64,000 nt of DNA, from the NCBI RefSeq assembly GCF_001424645.1, contig NZ_LMQR01000001.1, positions 1,670,149-1,734,148 on the forward strand, written 5' to 3'. Within the stretch, counting starts at the first letter, position 1. Every line of letters starts with the position of its first letter. The position numbers and the translations under genes were made by a program. Origin of the DNA: Frigoribacterium sp. Leaf415 (GTDB lineage: Bacteria; Actinomycetota; Actinomycetes; Actinomycetales; Microbacteriaceae). The notes below the pieces were generated by a model. That model was not told where the DNA came from and ran no database searches. It saw only the letters and a list, made by a program, of their open reading frames with translations. Of this stretch, positions 16,622 through 26,517 are shown piece after piece.

Positions 16622-17107
16622 TCAGTCGACCGGGTGACCGGCGATCGCGCCCGTGGTCTCGTACTCGCCGACCTGCGCGATGCGGCGCACGTGGCGTTCG
16701 TCGTGGCTGAACGGCTCGGCGACGAAGGCGTCGATGAAGGCGAGCGCCTCGGCCTCGGTGTGCTGACGTGCACCGATGGCGATGACGTTGGCGTCGTTGT
16801 GCTGACGGGCGAGCTTCGCGGTCGAGTCGTTCCAGACCAGGGCCGCCCGGACGCCCTCGACCTTGTTCGCGGCGATCTGCTCGCCGTTGCCCGAGCCTCC
16901 GAAGACGACTCCGAGCGCCTCGTGGCCCGCCCGCTGGTCACGCACGGTCGCGCGGGCCGCCGCGATGCAGAACGACGGGTAGTCGTCGAGCGGCTCGTAG
17001 CTCGTCGGACCGTGGTCGGTCACGTCGTGGCCCGCGTCGGTGAGGTGCTGGATGACGGTCGTGCTGAAGTCGAGGCCGGCGTGATCGGTCGCCACGTGGA
17101 TGCGCAT
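16622..17107 (-). CDS. rpiB: Ribose-5-phosphate isomerase B
   Basis: A 161-residue RpiB that interconverts ribose-5-phosphate and ribulose-5-phosphate in the pentose phosphate pathway. Landmarks are MRIHVATDHAGLDF, then the active-site loop FGGSGNGEQIAANKV and DANVIAIGARQH. The GGSGNGEQ loop is of the mycobacterial type, where a Glu rather than a Cys is the catalytic base. I chose the ATG at 17107 over the one at 17116. A TAAGAT -10 hexamer lies 7 nt before 17107 with no Shine-Dalgarno, which indicates a leaderless mRNA and removes the upstream codon from the transcript. Confidence 0.93.
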   Translation of the reverse strand: MRIHVATDHAGLDFSTTVIQHLTDAGHDVTDHGPTSYEPLDDYPSFCIAAARATVRDQRAGHEALGVVFGGSGNGEQIAANKVEGVRAALVWNDSTAKLARQHNDANVIAIGARQHTEAEALAFIDAFVAEPFSHDERHVRRIAQVGEYETTGAIAGHPVD

Positions 17108-17114
17108 GGTGACC

Positions 17115-17120
17115 ATCTTA
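17115..17120 (-). promoter_or_regulatory. -10 of a leaderless rpiB transcript
   Basis: TAAGAT on the minus strand, with exactly 7 nt between it and ATG at 17107. No ribosome-binding site fits in between. Confidence 0.55.
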
Positions 17121-17149
17121 GAACCGGGCCACGACGGGGCCGACCGGCA

Positions 17150-17193
17150 CCGCGCCTCCTCGTGGCCAGCAGTCGCGGCCCGGGGAGGCGCGG
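17150..17193. repeat. Inverted pair of the dispersed 10-mer between rpiB and the DsbA-like gene
   Basis: CCGCGCCTCC at 17150-17159 and GGAGGCGCGG at 17184-17193 can pair over 10 bp with a 24-nt loop. The pair lies downstream of the DsbA-like gene and may serve as its terminator. Confidence 0.6.
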
Positions 17194-17197
17194 GTCC

Positions 17198-17824
17198 TCA
17201 GTCGAAGATCGGCCCGACCGTGCGGGAGCGCTTGATCTCGAAGAACCCGGGGTACGACGCCACGGCGACCACGCCGTCCCAGAGGCGAACGGCCTCGTCG
17301 CCCTTCGGTGCGGGCGAGATGACGGGGCCGAAGAAGGCCACGCCGTCGACCGCGATGACGGGGGTGCCGACGTCCTGGCCGACGCGGCCGATGCCGTCGA
17401 AGTGGCTGGCGCGCATCTGCTCGTCGAACTCGTCGCCGTCGGCGTACCGCGCGAAGTCGGCGGGCAGCCCGACCTCGGCCACGGCACCGGCGATGACGAC
17501 GTCGCCGTCCTTCTCGCCCTCGTGGTGGATGCGGGTGCCCAGGGCGTCGTAGAGGGGCTTGACGATCTGCTGACCGTGGAGCTCGCCCGCCGCCGTGACG
17601 AGACGCGTGTAGCGCAGCATGCGGGCGAAGTTCGCCTTGTACTCGTCGCTGACGTCGTTGTCCTCGTTGAGCACCGCGAGGCTCATGACGTGGAAGGTGA
17701 CGTCGAGGTCGCGGTGCTTCGCGACCTCGTCGACCCAGCGACTGGTCATCCAGGCCCAGGGGCACGAGGGGTCGAACCAGAAGTCGACGACGGTGTGGGG
17801 CGCGGGGACGGGGGTGTCGGTCAT
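17198..17824 (-). CDS. DsbA-family oxidoreductase, mycothiol-dependent nitroreductase-like
   Basis: A 208-residue thioredoxin-fold protein of the Rv2466c-like DsbA branch found in mycothiol-producing actinobacteria. The active-site region is FWFDPSCPWAWMTSRW. The second Cys of the usual CPWC motif is Ala, leaving a one-Cys site. A central helical insertion (about 60-150) and cis-Pro region GTPVIAVDG complete the fold. There is no signal peptide, so it is cytosolic. The ATG at 17824 is the only good start. The Rv2466c branch reduces nitro compounds with help from mycothiol and mycoredoxin; whether that holds without the second Cys is unclear. Confidence 0.85.
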   Translation of the reverse strand: MTDTPVPAPHTVVDFWFDPSCPWAWMTSRWVDEVAKHRDLDVTFHVMSLAVLNEDNDVSDEYKANFARMLRYTRLVTAAGELHGQQIVKPLYDALGTRIHHEGEKDGDVVIAGAVAEVGLPADFARYADGDEFDEQMRASHFDGIGRVGQDVGTPVIAVDGVAFFGPVISPAPKGDEAVRLWDGVVAVASYPGFFEIKRSRTVGPIFD

Positions 17825-17915
17825 GCCCTCAGTCAACACCCCGGTGTCGTACAGCCGGTCTAGGCTCTCAGCGGACCACGAGTCCCCCCTCACCCCCCAG
17901 ACGGATGGAGCCAGC

Positions 17916-20456
17916 GTGCCCGGAGAGAACCTCACCCGCGTCGAGGCGCAAGAGCGCAAGAACGTCGTCGACGTGCAGTCGTACGAGATCGCCCTCGACC
18001 TGACCCGCGGCGACGAGGTGTTCGGCAGCTCGACCACCGTGCGCTTCACCGCCACCCCCGGCGCGTCGACCTTCATCGACGCGCTCACCCGCACCGTGCA
18101 CTCGGTGACCCTCAACGGCGCCGCGCTCGACGTCGACGCGGTCTCCGACGGCGTCCGCATCCAGCTCGCCGAGCTGGCCGCCGACAACGTGCTCGAGGTC
18201 GTCGCCGACGCCGAGTACACCAACACCGGCGAGGGCCTGCACCGCTTCGTCGACCCGGTCGACGGCGAGGTCTACCTCTACTCGCAGTTCGAGGTGCCCG
18301 ACAGCCGCCGCGTCTTCGCGGTCTTCGAGCAGCCCGACCTCAAGGCGACGTTCCAGTTCACGGTCACCGCGCCCGCACGCTGGCAGGTCGTCAGCAACCA
18401 GACCACCCCCGACCCCGTCGTCGACGGCGAGACCGGCACCTGGACGTTCTCGCCCACGCCCGTGCTGTCGAGCTACGTCACGGCGATCATCGCCGGCCCG
18501 TACGACGTCGTCCGCAGCGACCTCACCAGCTCCGACGGCCGAACGATCCCGCTGGGCATCTTCACGCGTCGCTCGCTCACGGAGTACCTCGACGCCGACT
18601 ACATCTTCGAGAAGACCCGTCAGGGCTTCGCCTACTACGAGGACAAGTTCGACTACGCGTACCCCTTCGAGAAGTACGACCAGCTCTTCGTGCCGGAGTT
18701 CAACGCCGGCGCCATGGAGAACGCGGGTGCCGTCACCTTCGTCGAGACCTACGTCTTCCGCAGCAAGGTGACCGACGCCATCAAGGAACGCCGCGTCGTC
18801 ACGATCCTGCACGAGCTCGCCCACATGTGGTTCGGCGACCTCGTCACGATGAAGTGGTGGAACGACCTCTGGCTGAACGAGTCGTTCGCCGAGTGGGCCT
18901 CGACCATCTCGACCGCCGAGGCGACCGAGTGGACCGAGGCCTGGACCACCTTCCAGGCGATGGAGAAGAGCTGGGCCTACCGCCAGGACCAGCTGCCGTC
19001 GACCCACCCCGTCGTCGCCACGATCACCGACCTCGAGGACGTCCAGGTCAACTTCGACGGCATCACCTACGCCAAGGGCGGGTCGGTCCTCAAGCAGCTC
19101 GTCGCCTGGGTCGGCATCGACGCCTTCTACGCCGGCGTCGCCGCGTACTTCAAGAAGCACCACCACTCGAACACTGAGCTGAGCGACCTGCTCGTCGAGC
19201 TCGAGGCGACCTCGGGCCGCGAGCTGACCAGCTGGTCGAAGCTCTGGCTCGAGACCGCGGGCGTCAACACCCTTCGTCCCGAGCTCGAGGTCGACGAGGA
19301 CGGCGTCATCACGTCGTTCGCCGTGCTGCAAGAGGCCCCGGCCGACTACCCCACCATCCGACCGCACCGCCTCGCCATCGGCCTCTACGCCCTGCAGGGT
19401 GACGCCCTGGTGCGGACCGACCGCGTCGAGATCGACGTCGACGGCACCCGCACCGAGGTGCCCGAACTGGTCGGCCTGAACCGCGGCGACCTCGTGCTGA
19501 TCAACGACGACGACCTCGCCTACGCGAAGATCCGCCTCGACGAGGTCTCGCTCGCCACCGCGATCGCGCACCTGTCGAAGATCTCGAACCCACTGGCGCG
19601 CGCCCTGGTCTGGGGCTCGGTCTGGGACGCGACGCGCGACGCCGAGACCTCGGCCTCCGACTACGTACGACTCGTGCTCGACAACATCGCGACCGAGACC
19701 GAGTCGACGACGATCCGCACCACGCTCTCGCAGCTGCTGCAGACCGCCCGCAGCTACGTCGCCCCCGCACGCCGCGCCTCCACGATCACCGAGGTCGGCG
19801 ACGGCCTCTGGGCCCTGGCCCAGGGTGCCGAGGCCGGGTCGGACGCACAGTTCCAGTTCGTCACCTTCTTCGCCGCGATCGCGTCCACCGAGGCACACGA
19901 GGAGGCGCTGGCCGGTCTGCTCGACGGATCGCTCGCCCTCGAGGGCCTCACCGTCGACACCGACCTGCGCTGGCAGCTGCTCGAGGGCCTCGTGCTCGTC
20001 GGCGGCGCCGGCGAGGCCGAGATCGACGCCGCCCTCGCCGAGGACAACACGGCGAACGGCGCCCAGGCGGCCGCACGGGCCCGCGCGACGATCGCGACCA
20101 CCGAGGGCAAGCTCGCCGCCTTCGCGTCGGTCGTCGACAGCGCCGAACAGCCCAACGCCATCGTCCGCGCGACGACCCTCGGGTTCCAGCACACGAACGA
20201 CCCGGCGATCCTGCAGCCGCTCGTCGAGCGCTACTTCTCGTCGCTCACCGGCATCTGGGAGTCGCGCAGCTACCACATCGCCGACACCCTCGTCTCGGGG
20301 CTCTACCCGGCCGGCCTCGCCGACCAGGCGCTCGTCGACGCGTCGTACGCGTGGCTCGAGGCGAACCCCGAGACGCCGGCCCTGCGCCGCATCGTGAGCG
20401 AGAGCGTCGCGGGCGTCGAGCGGGCCCTGCGGGTGCAGGCGGTCGACCAGCAGTAG
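17916..20456 (+). CDS. pepN: Aminopeptidase N
   Basis: An 846-residue M1-family zinc aminopeptidase that removes N-terminal residues from peptides in the cytoplasm. The substrate motif is GAMEN at 265-269. The zinc site is HELAH from 299, with the third ligand in WLNESFAEW. The C-terminal half has the ERAP1-like helical domain of actinobacterial PepN. The GTG at 17916 is chosen because it follows ATGGAG and gives the conserved start PGENLTRVEAQERKNVVDVQ. A TAGGCT -10 lies about 50 nt upstream, so this gene has a leader. A strong hairpin follows the stop. Confidence 0.96.
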   Translation: MPGENLTRVEAQERKNVVDVQSYEIALDLTRGDEVFGSSTTVRFTATPGASTFIDALTRTVHSVTLNGAALDVDAVSDGVRIQLAELAADNVLEVVADAEYTNTGEGLHRFVDPVDGEVYLYSQFEVPDSRRVFAVFEQPDLKATFQFTVTAPARWQVVSNQTTPDPVVDGETGTWTFSPTPVLSSYVTAIIAGPYDVVRSDLTSSDGRTIPLGIFTRRSLTEYLDADYIFEKTRQGFAYYEDKFDYAYPFEKYDQLFVPEFNAGAMENAGAVTFVETYVFRSKVTDAIKERRVVTILHELAHMWFGDLVTMKWWNDLWLNESFAEWASTISTAEATEWTEAWTTFQAMEKSWAYRQDQLPSTHPVVATITDLEDVQVNFDGITYAKGGSVLKQLVAWVGIDAFYAGVAAYFKKHHHSNTELSDLLVELEATSGRELTSWSKLWLETAGVNTLRPELEVDEDGVITSFAVLQEAPADYPTIRPHRLAIGLYALQGDALVRTDRVEIDVDGTRTEVPELVGLNRGDLVLINDDDLAYAKIRLDEVSLATAIAHLSKISNPLARALVWGSVWDATRDAETSASDYVRLVLDNIATETESTTIRTTLSQLLQTARSYVAPARRASTITEVGDGLWALAQGAEAGSDAQFQFVTFFAAIASTEAHEEALAGLLDGSLALEGLTVDTDLRWQLLEGLVLVGGAGEAEIDAALAEDNTANGAQAAARARATIATTEGKLAAFASVVDSAEQPNAIVRATTLGFQHTNDPAILQPLVERYFSSLTGIWESRSYHIADTLVSGLYPAGLADQALVDASYAWLEANPETPALRRIVSESVAGVERALRVQAVDQQ

Positions 20457-20496
20457 TCACGTCCCGGGTCGCGCGACGACCCGACGATCGATCCGG

Positions 20497-20525
20497 ACGG
20501 CGGGCCCTCTCACAGGGCCCGCCGT
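20497..20525. terminator. Terminator hairpin after pepN
   Basis: Perfect 12-bp arms ACGGCGGGCCCT and AGGGCCCGCCGT around CTCAC. It stands about 40 nt after the pepN stop. Confidence 0.8.
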
Positions 20526-20584
20526 TCCGGCGTCCAGGCGCCTCCCGGGTGGGGTTGCGGAGGCATGCTTGACTTGTCGCTCAT

Positions 20585-21586
20585 ATGGACCTCCTCCTCG
20601 CAGCTGCCACCGACCCCGCCGCCCCGATCGCCTTCGACTGGGACGCCTTCTGGACGATGTGGCGAGTTCCCATCCGGATCGCCGCGATCCTGCTCGTCGC
20701 GGTGCTGTTGCGCGTCGCCCTGCACTTCACCATCCGTCGGGTGGTCGACCAGGTCGTGAACGGCATCAAGCGGAAGCAGAACGTCGACGACACGCAGGCC
20801 CTCATGGCCTCGCCGCTCCAGGCGGTCCGCGTCGTGCAGCGCACTCGCACCCTCGGCAGCGTGCTGAACAACGTGGTCACGGTCGTCGTCGCGGGCATCG
20901 CGCTCGTGTTGGTCCTCGGCGAACTCAACTTCAACGCCGTCGCCATCGTCAGCGCGGCCGGAGTCGTGGGGGCGGGTCTCGCATTCGGTGCCCAGAACAT
21001 CGTGAAGGACATGCTCAACGGCATCTTCATGGTCGCCGAGGACCAGCTGGGCGTGGGCGATGTCGTCGACGTCGGACCCGCCGCAGGTGTCGTCGAGGCG
21101 GTGGGAATCAGGGTCACCCAGGTGCGCGACGTCAACGGCGTGCTGTGGTTCGTGCGCAACGGGGAGATCCTGCGGGTGGGCAACATGTCGCAGGGCTGGA
21201 CGCGCGTGGTCATCGACCTCGCCGTGCCGTACTCCGCCGACGTCGATCAGGTGCAGGACGCCATGCTGAACACGGCCAACGAGCTCGCGGCGATCCCCAA
21301 GTGGAGGCGCGCCATCATCGACCAGCCCGAGGTCTGGGGCATCCAGTCGATCGCCGAGGAGCACGTGGTGATCCGCATCGTCGCCAAGACCCGGTCCTCC
21401 GACCGCGACAACGTCGACCGCGAACTGCGGTCACGGCTCAAGAAGACCCTGGACGCCATGGACATCGTGTTGCCCTCGTTGACGAGCGTCGTCCTGACCG
21501 GCTTCGACAGCGCCTCCTCGGTCCAGGGTGCCCGGGCGCCGCGCACGGTGCCGACGCCCCACGTGCCGCGGAGCAAGCGCAAGTGA
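20585..21586 (+). CDS. MscS-family small-conductance mechanosensitive channel
   Basis: A 333-residue channel protein that should release solutes on hypo-osmotic shock. Membrane helices lie around 20-45 and 95-150. The pore-lining region VVGAGLAFGAQNIVKDMLNG is the MscS signature, followed by the beta domain with AEDQLGVGDVVDV and VRNGEILRVGNMSQGW. The cytosolic C-terminal domain runs to about 300 and ends in a basic tail RSKRK. The start ATG at 20585 is the first in frame. The stop overlaps the GTG of the haemoglobin gene (GTGA), so the two are coupled. Confidence 0.94.
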   Translation: MDLLLAAATDPAAPIAFDWDAFWTMWRVPIRIAAILLVAVLLRVALHFTIRRVVDQVVNGIKRKQNVDDTQALMASPLQAVRVVQRTRTLGSVLNNVVTVVVAGIALVLVLGELNFNAVAIVSAAGVVGAGLAFGAQNIVKDMLNGIFMVAEDQLGVGDVVDVGPAAGVVEAVGIRVTQVRDVNGVLWFVRNGEILRVGNMSQGWTRVVIDLAVPYSADVDQVQDAMLNTANELAAIPKWRRAIIDQPEVWGIQSIAEEHVVIRIVAKTRSSDRDNVDRELRSRLKKTLDAMDIVLPSLTSVVLTGFDSASSVQGARAPRTVPTPHVPRSKRK

Positions 21587-22080
21587 GCGACCTCCCGCTG
21601 ACGCCGCGCCCGTCCAGCGCGCAGCCCGTGACTCCCCCGCCGTCGGCCGTGCCATCGGCCGTGCCGGTCACCGTCCGGCGGGGTCTCGGTGACGACGCCG
21701 CCCAGGGCAACTTCTGGCAGCAGATCGGCGGTCGGCCGACCTTCGAGAGGCTGGTGCGCCGCTTCTACGAGGGCGTCCGGACCGACGAGGTGCTCTGGCC
21801 GATGTATCCCGAGGCGGATCTCGAGGGCGCGATCCAGCGCTTGACAGGGTTCCTCGAGCAGTACTGGGGCGGGCCCACCACGTACAGCGAAGAACGGGGC
21901 CACCCCCGCCTGCGCATGCGGCACATGCCGTTCCGGGTGACGCCCGAGGCACGTGACCACTGGCTGCAGCACATGCGGGTGGCCGTCGACGAACTGGAAC
22001 TCGCGCCGCTCGACGACGCCATGCTTTGGGGTTACCTCGACCGTGCCGCCCAGGCCATGGTCAACACGTTCGAGCGCTGA
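21583..22080 (+). CDS. Group II truncated haemoglobin
   Basis: A 165-residue 2/2 globin with a Pro/Ser-rich N-terminal extension of about 40 residues. The globin part has FWQQIGGRPTFERLVRRFYE with the B-helix FY pair, TGFLEQYWGGPTTYSEERG, the proximal haem His in RLRMRHMPFRV and a G-helix Trp in RDHWLQHM. These are marks of group II (GlbO-like) globins, which bind O2 and may detoxify NO or peroxide. Overlap by GTGA with the MscS gene means co-translation. The long Pro-rich extension is not typical. Confidence 0.93.
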   Translation: MSDLPLTPRPSSAQPVTPPPSAVPSAVPVTVRRGLGDDAAQGNFWQQIGGRPTFERLVRRFYEGVRTDEVLWPMYPEADLEGAIQRLTGFLEQYWGGPTTYSEERGHPRLRMRHMPFRVTPEARDHWLQHMRVAVDELELAPLDDAMLWGYLDRAAQAMVNTFER

Positions 22081-22146
22081 CCGCTCGCCGACGGACCGCT
22101 CGTCGACGGACCTTCCGTTTCGGACCGTTCGGCGTCGGACCGCTCG

Positions 22147-22818
22147 TCAGAGAAGGGACGACCGCCGCTTGACGAGGACGTGGCCCTTGGGCGTCGTGAG
22201 GCGCGTCCAGGTGCCGGTCTCGAAGACGGCGACCTCGTCCTCGCCGTCGAGGAAGCCCAGGCTGAGCGCACCGAAGCCGGCGCCGGCGGGGACTCCTTCG
22301 GCGCCCTCGACGGGTGCCGACCACACGTCGGCCCGCACCCGGTGCACGATCTGCTCGCCGGTGCCCGTGGGGATCGCCTCGGCGACGCGGGCGATGCCGG
22401 CCTCGGCCGTCGTGCGGAGGCGATCGGCCTCGATCGGTTCGAGCCGCGCCCAACCGCCCCGCGGCGGCGAGATGGCTGCCCAGGTCACCGTGTTGACCGT
22501 GGCGGGCACGGACACGGTGACGGGCGCGGTCGGGTCGACGACGTCGTTCTGCAGGCGTACGAGGCGCTCTTTCAGCGACCGGACCGGCACCACGGCGTCG
22601 AACTCGGGTCGGTCGTCGAGCTGGAAGGTGCGGAGTCCGAGCACGGTGGGGCTCGAGTCGAGCAGCCCCATCGGGTAGAAGACGGCGACGTAGACGGCGA
22701 GGACGCCCGAGCCGGCGATGAGCCGTACCGAACCGTCCTCCACCCGGCCGGCACGCCCGAGATAGGTCGCGAGATCGCTGAGGGACAGGGAGTCGGGGAG
22801 GGTGAATGCGTCGTTCAT
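22147..22818 (-). CDS. Uncharacterised actinobacterial protein
   Basis: A 223-residue soluble protein that I do not recognise. It has no signal peptide, membrane helix or cysteine motif. The composition is ordinary, with predicted alternating strands (VRLIAGSGVLAVYVAVFYP, PVTVSVPATVNTVTWAAISP) and a basic end VLVKRRSSLL. It is transcribed divergently from tesB, and the two predicted -10 hexamers overlap on opposite strands near 22828. An AGGGGG ribosome-binding site precedes the ATG at 22818. Codon use and high GC at third positions support it as a real gene. Confidence 0.72.
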   Translation of the reverse strand: MNDAFTLPDSLSLSDLATYLGRAGRVEDGSVRLIAGSGVLAVYVAVFYPMGLLDSSPTVLGLRTFQLDDRPEFDAVVPVRSLKERLVRLQNDVVDPTAPVTVSVPATVNTVTWAAISPPRGGWARLEPIEADRLRTTAEAGIARVAEAIPTGTGEQIVHRVRADVWSAPVEGAEGVPAGAGFGALSLGFLDGEDEVAVFETGTWTRLTTPKGHVLVKRRSSLL

Positions 22819-22826
22819 CGGCCCCC

Positions 22827-22833
22827 TAAACTA
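22827..22833. promoter_or_regulatory. Overlapping divergent -10 hexamers (tesB and the 22147 gene)
   Basis: TAAACT on the plus strand (22827-22832) lies 7 nt before the tesB GTG, pointing to a leaderless mRNA. TAGTTT on the minus strand (22828-22833) lies 9 nt before the ATG at 22818. The two promoters share five base pairs and so should compete. Confidence 0.5.
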
Positions 22834-22839
22834 CATCGG

Positions 22840-23709
22840 GTGACCGTCGATCCGCTGCAGAGCCTGCTGTCCACCCTCGACCTCTCGCCGGCGGGCAACG
22901 TCGGCGGGCAGGACGTCTTCACCGGGGGGTCACAGCCCGAGCCGCTCGGTCGCGTGTTCGGTGGACAGGTCGCCGCACAGGCCCTCGTCGCCGCGCAACG
23001 CACCGTCGGGGGCGGACGCGACGTCCATTCGCTGCACTCGTACTTCCTGCGGCCCGGCGACCTCACGATCCCCATCACCTTCACGGTCGACCGCATCCAC
23101 GACGGCCGCTCGTTCGCGACCCGCCGCACCCAGGCCTCGCAGGACGGCGTGCCGATCTTCTCGATGATCGCGTCCTTCCAGACCCCCGACGAGGGGCTCG
23201 ACCACCAGGTCGCCATGCCCACCGGGCTGCCCGACCCCGAGGACGTCCCGAGCGACGCCGAGCTGCTGTCGGCCGTCGACAACCCCGTCGCCCAGTCGTG
23301 GGCGCGGCGCCCGTTCGACATGCGTCACGTGCCCTCGCCCGTGTTCTTCAGCGTCGAGGGCGACCACGTCGCCCACCAGGCCGTCTGGCTCAAGGCGACG
23401 GGCCCGCTGCCCGACGACGCCGACCTGCACCGCGCCGCCCTGCTCTACGCCAGCGACTACACCCTGCTCGAACCGATCTACCGGCGTCACGGCGTCGCGT
23501 TCGTCACCCCCGGACTCAAGGTCGCGAGCCTCGACCACGCCATGTGGTGGCACCGCCCCGCCCGTGTCGACGAGTGGCTGCTCTACGTGCAAGAGAGCCC
23601 CAACGCGGTCGGTGGCCGCGGGCTCTCGCTCGGGCGCATCTACGACCGCGAGGGAACGCTCGTGGCGAGCGTCGCGCAAGAGGGCATGGTGCGGGTGCCG
23701 CGAGGCTGA
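22840..23709 (+). CDS. tesB: Acyl-CoA thioesterase II
   Basis: A 289-residue double-hotdog thioesterase that hydrolyses medium and long acyl-CoAs. Family landmarks are GRVFGGQVAAQALVAAQRTV, HSLHSYFLRPGD, IHDGRSFATRRTQASQDGVP, then in the second domain LLYASDYTLLEPIYRRHG, SLDHAMWWHRPARVDEWLLY and SLGRIYDREGTLVASVAQEG. The length is normal. The GTG at 22840 is supported by a TAAACT hexamer 7 nt upstream. It is followed by a minus-strand single-hotdog thioesterase. Confidence 0.95.
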   Translation: MTVDPLQSLLSTLDLSPAGNVGGQDVFTGGSQPEPLGRVFGGQVAAQALVAAQRTVGGGRDVHSLHSYFLRPGDLTIPITFTVDRIHDGRSFATRRTQASQDGVPIFSMIASFQTPDEGLDHQVAMPTGLPDPEDVPSDAELLSAVDNPVAQSWARRPFDMRHVPSPVFFSVEGDHVAHQAVWLKATGPLPDDADLHRAALLYASDYTLLEPIYRRHGVAFVTPGLKVASLDHAMWWHRPARVDEWLLYVQESPNAVGGRGLSLGRIYDREGTLVASVAQEGMVRVPRG

Positions 23710-23747
23710 TCCGACTCGCGCCGGGTCAGCGCCGGGTCCGCGCCGGG

Positions 23748-24221
23748 TCAGCGCCGGCGGAAGGCCAGGGGCTCTTCGACGAACGGCGACCAGGCGTCGC
23801 GCTCGACGTCGGAGATGCGTCGTGGCTGGTTGCTCGCCGAGTCGACGAGCACGATCGTGGTGGCGGCCTTCGTGAACAGCTGCCGCGGCTCGACGCCCTC
23901 GGGCGACCACACCTCGTAGCAGACCTCGAGGCTCGCTCCGCCGAGACGTCCGACCCAGATCTGCACGTCGAGCGGGGCCCGCAGATACGGGATGGGGATC
24001 AGGTACTCGAGCTCTTGCCGGGCGATGAGCGTCATCGTGGTGGCGTCCGGACTGCCGTCGAGGACGGCGGCCGACGACCGTTCGTCGATCGCCCCGTCGG
24101 CCGACCAGAACGCGTCGATGCGCGCCTCCTCGAGGAGGCGCAGCATCGACGCGTTGTTCACGTGTCGGTACCCGTCGAGATCGCTCCAGCGGACTCGGGT
24201 CGGCACGTGCAGGCGGGTCAT
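23748..24221 (-). CDS. Single-hotdog acyl-CoA thioesterase (4HBT family)
   Basis: A 157-residue YbgC/FcbC-like thioesterase. The N-terminal active-site motif RVRWSDLDGYRHVNNASMLR contains the Asp and Asn seen in 4-hydroxybenzoyl-CoA thioesterase relatives. The remainder shows IPYLRAPLDVQIWVGRLGG, the central strand of a hotdog fold. I use the ATG at 24221 (MTRLHVPTRVRWSD); the longer in-frame reading to 24293 adds a low-complexity Arg-rich leader. It lies 16 bp downstream of ettA on the same strand and is likely co-transcribed. An in-frame 20-bp perfect palindrome occurs at 24122-24141. Confidence 0.88.
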   Translation of the reverse strand: MTRLHVPTRVRWSDLDGYRHVNNASMLRLLEEARIDAFWSADGAIDERSSAAVLDGSPDATTMTLIARQELEYLIPIPYLRAPLDVQIWVGRLGGASLEVCYEVWSPEGVEPRQLFTKAATTIVLVDSASNQPRRISDVERDAWSPFVEEPLAFRRR

Positions 24222-24237
24222 GACGGTGCGGTGCCGG

Positions 24238-25923
<1,686 letters not shown>

Positions 25924-25930
25924 GGCAGCG

Positions 25931-25936
25931 AGTCTA
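25931..25936 (-). promoter_or_regulatory. -10 of a leaderless ettA transcript
   Basis: TAGACT on the minus strand with 7 nt to the ATG and no Shine-Dalgarno in between. Confidence 0.55.
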
Positions 25937-25938
25937 TC

Positions 25939-25954
25939 GGGCGGGGCCCCGCCC
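25939..25954. terminator. GC palindrome between the lipoprotein gene and ettA
   Basis: GGGCGGGGCCCCGCCC is a perfect 16-bp palindrome in the 37-bp gap. It could terminate the upstream lipoprotein message, but it also overlaps the ettA -35 area. Confidence 0.4.
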
Positions 25955-25960
25955 CCGACG

Positions 25961-26419
25961 TCACCAGTCGATGGCTCGGGTCGACCCCACGAGGCAGGCG
26001 CCCGTGCCGAGCACCGGCGCCGTCTGGCTCGTGTACCCCGCGCCCGAGACCTGCCCGATCAGGCAGTCCTGGCCCCAGAGCACCGAGAACTGCACGCTGT
26101 CGGCGTCACGGCCGATCGAGGTCGTGTCGGCGGTGACCTGCATCGTCGACTTGTCGAAGCCCCCGGCCACCAGCGCGTCGACGACCGCACGCCCACCCGG
26201 ACGGGCGTTCGCCGCGACGGTCGCGGCGTTGACCGCGTCGAAGTGGGCCAGCGCCTCGGCCGTCGTGGACTCGGACGAGAACGCCGGGGCGCCCGTGGAC
26301 GCGGCGGTGGACGGTGCCGGCGCAGGGTCGGGCGAGGACGTGCACCCGACGAGGGAGACCGTCAGGGCCAACAGGATCGCGGCTGTCACGGGGCCGCGTG
26401 GGGGTCTCGAACCGGTCAC
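25961..26419 (-). CDS. Small secreted lipoprotein of unknown function
   Basis: A 152-residue lipoprotein. The GTG start at 26419 gives a signal with lipobox VSLVGC followed by a Ser/Ala/Pro linker. The folded part (about 50-152) contains two Cys, in WGQDCLIGQVSG and GTGACLVGSTRAIDW, likely a disulfide outside the cell. It resembles an uncharacterised Microbacteriaceae family (possibly DUF6993; from memory, not verified). It lies between ssb and ettA on the same strand. Confidence 0.78.
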   Translation of the reverse strand: MTGSRPPRGPVTAAILLALTVSLVGCTSSPDPAPAPSTAASTGAPAFSSESTTAEALAHFDAVNAATVAANARPGGRAVVDALVAGGFDKSTMQVTADTTSIGRDADSVQFSVLWGQDCLIGQVSGAGYTSQTAPVLGTGACLVGSTRAIDW

Positions 26420-26517
26420 GGGTGCCCTTCGTCGCGGGTGGCGGCCGCGGGTCGGCGAGCCGTGTCGAGTCTACGGCGTGCCGACCCGCGGGCCGGGAGC
26501 ACGGGAGTGCCCGGGGG

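Noticed and set aside
24122..24141. Perfect 20-bp palindrome GCGCCTCCTCGAGGAGGCGC
   Set aside because: It lies inside the thioesterase gene at conserved codons for RLLEEARI. It contains the core of the dispersed word but is more likely codon-driven than an operator.
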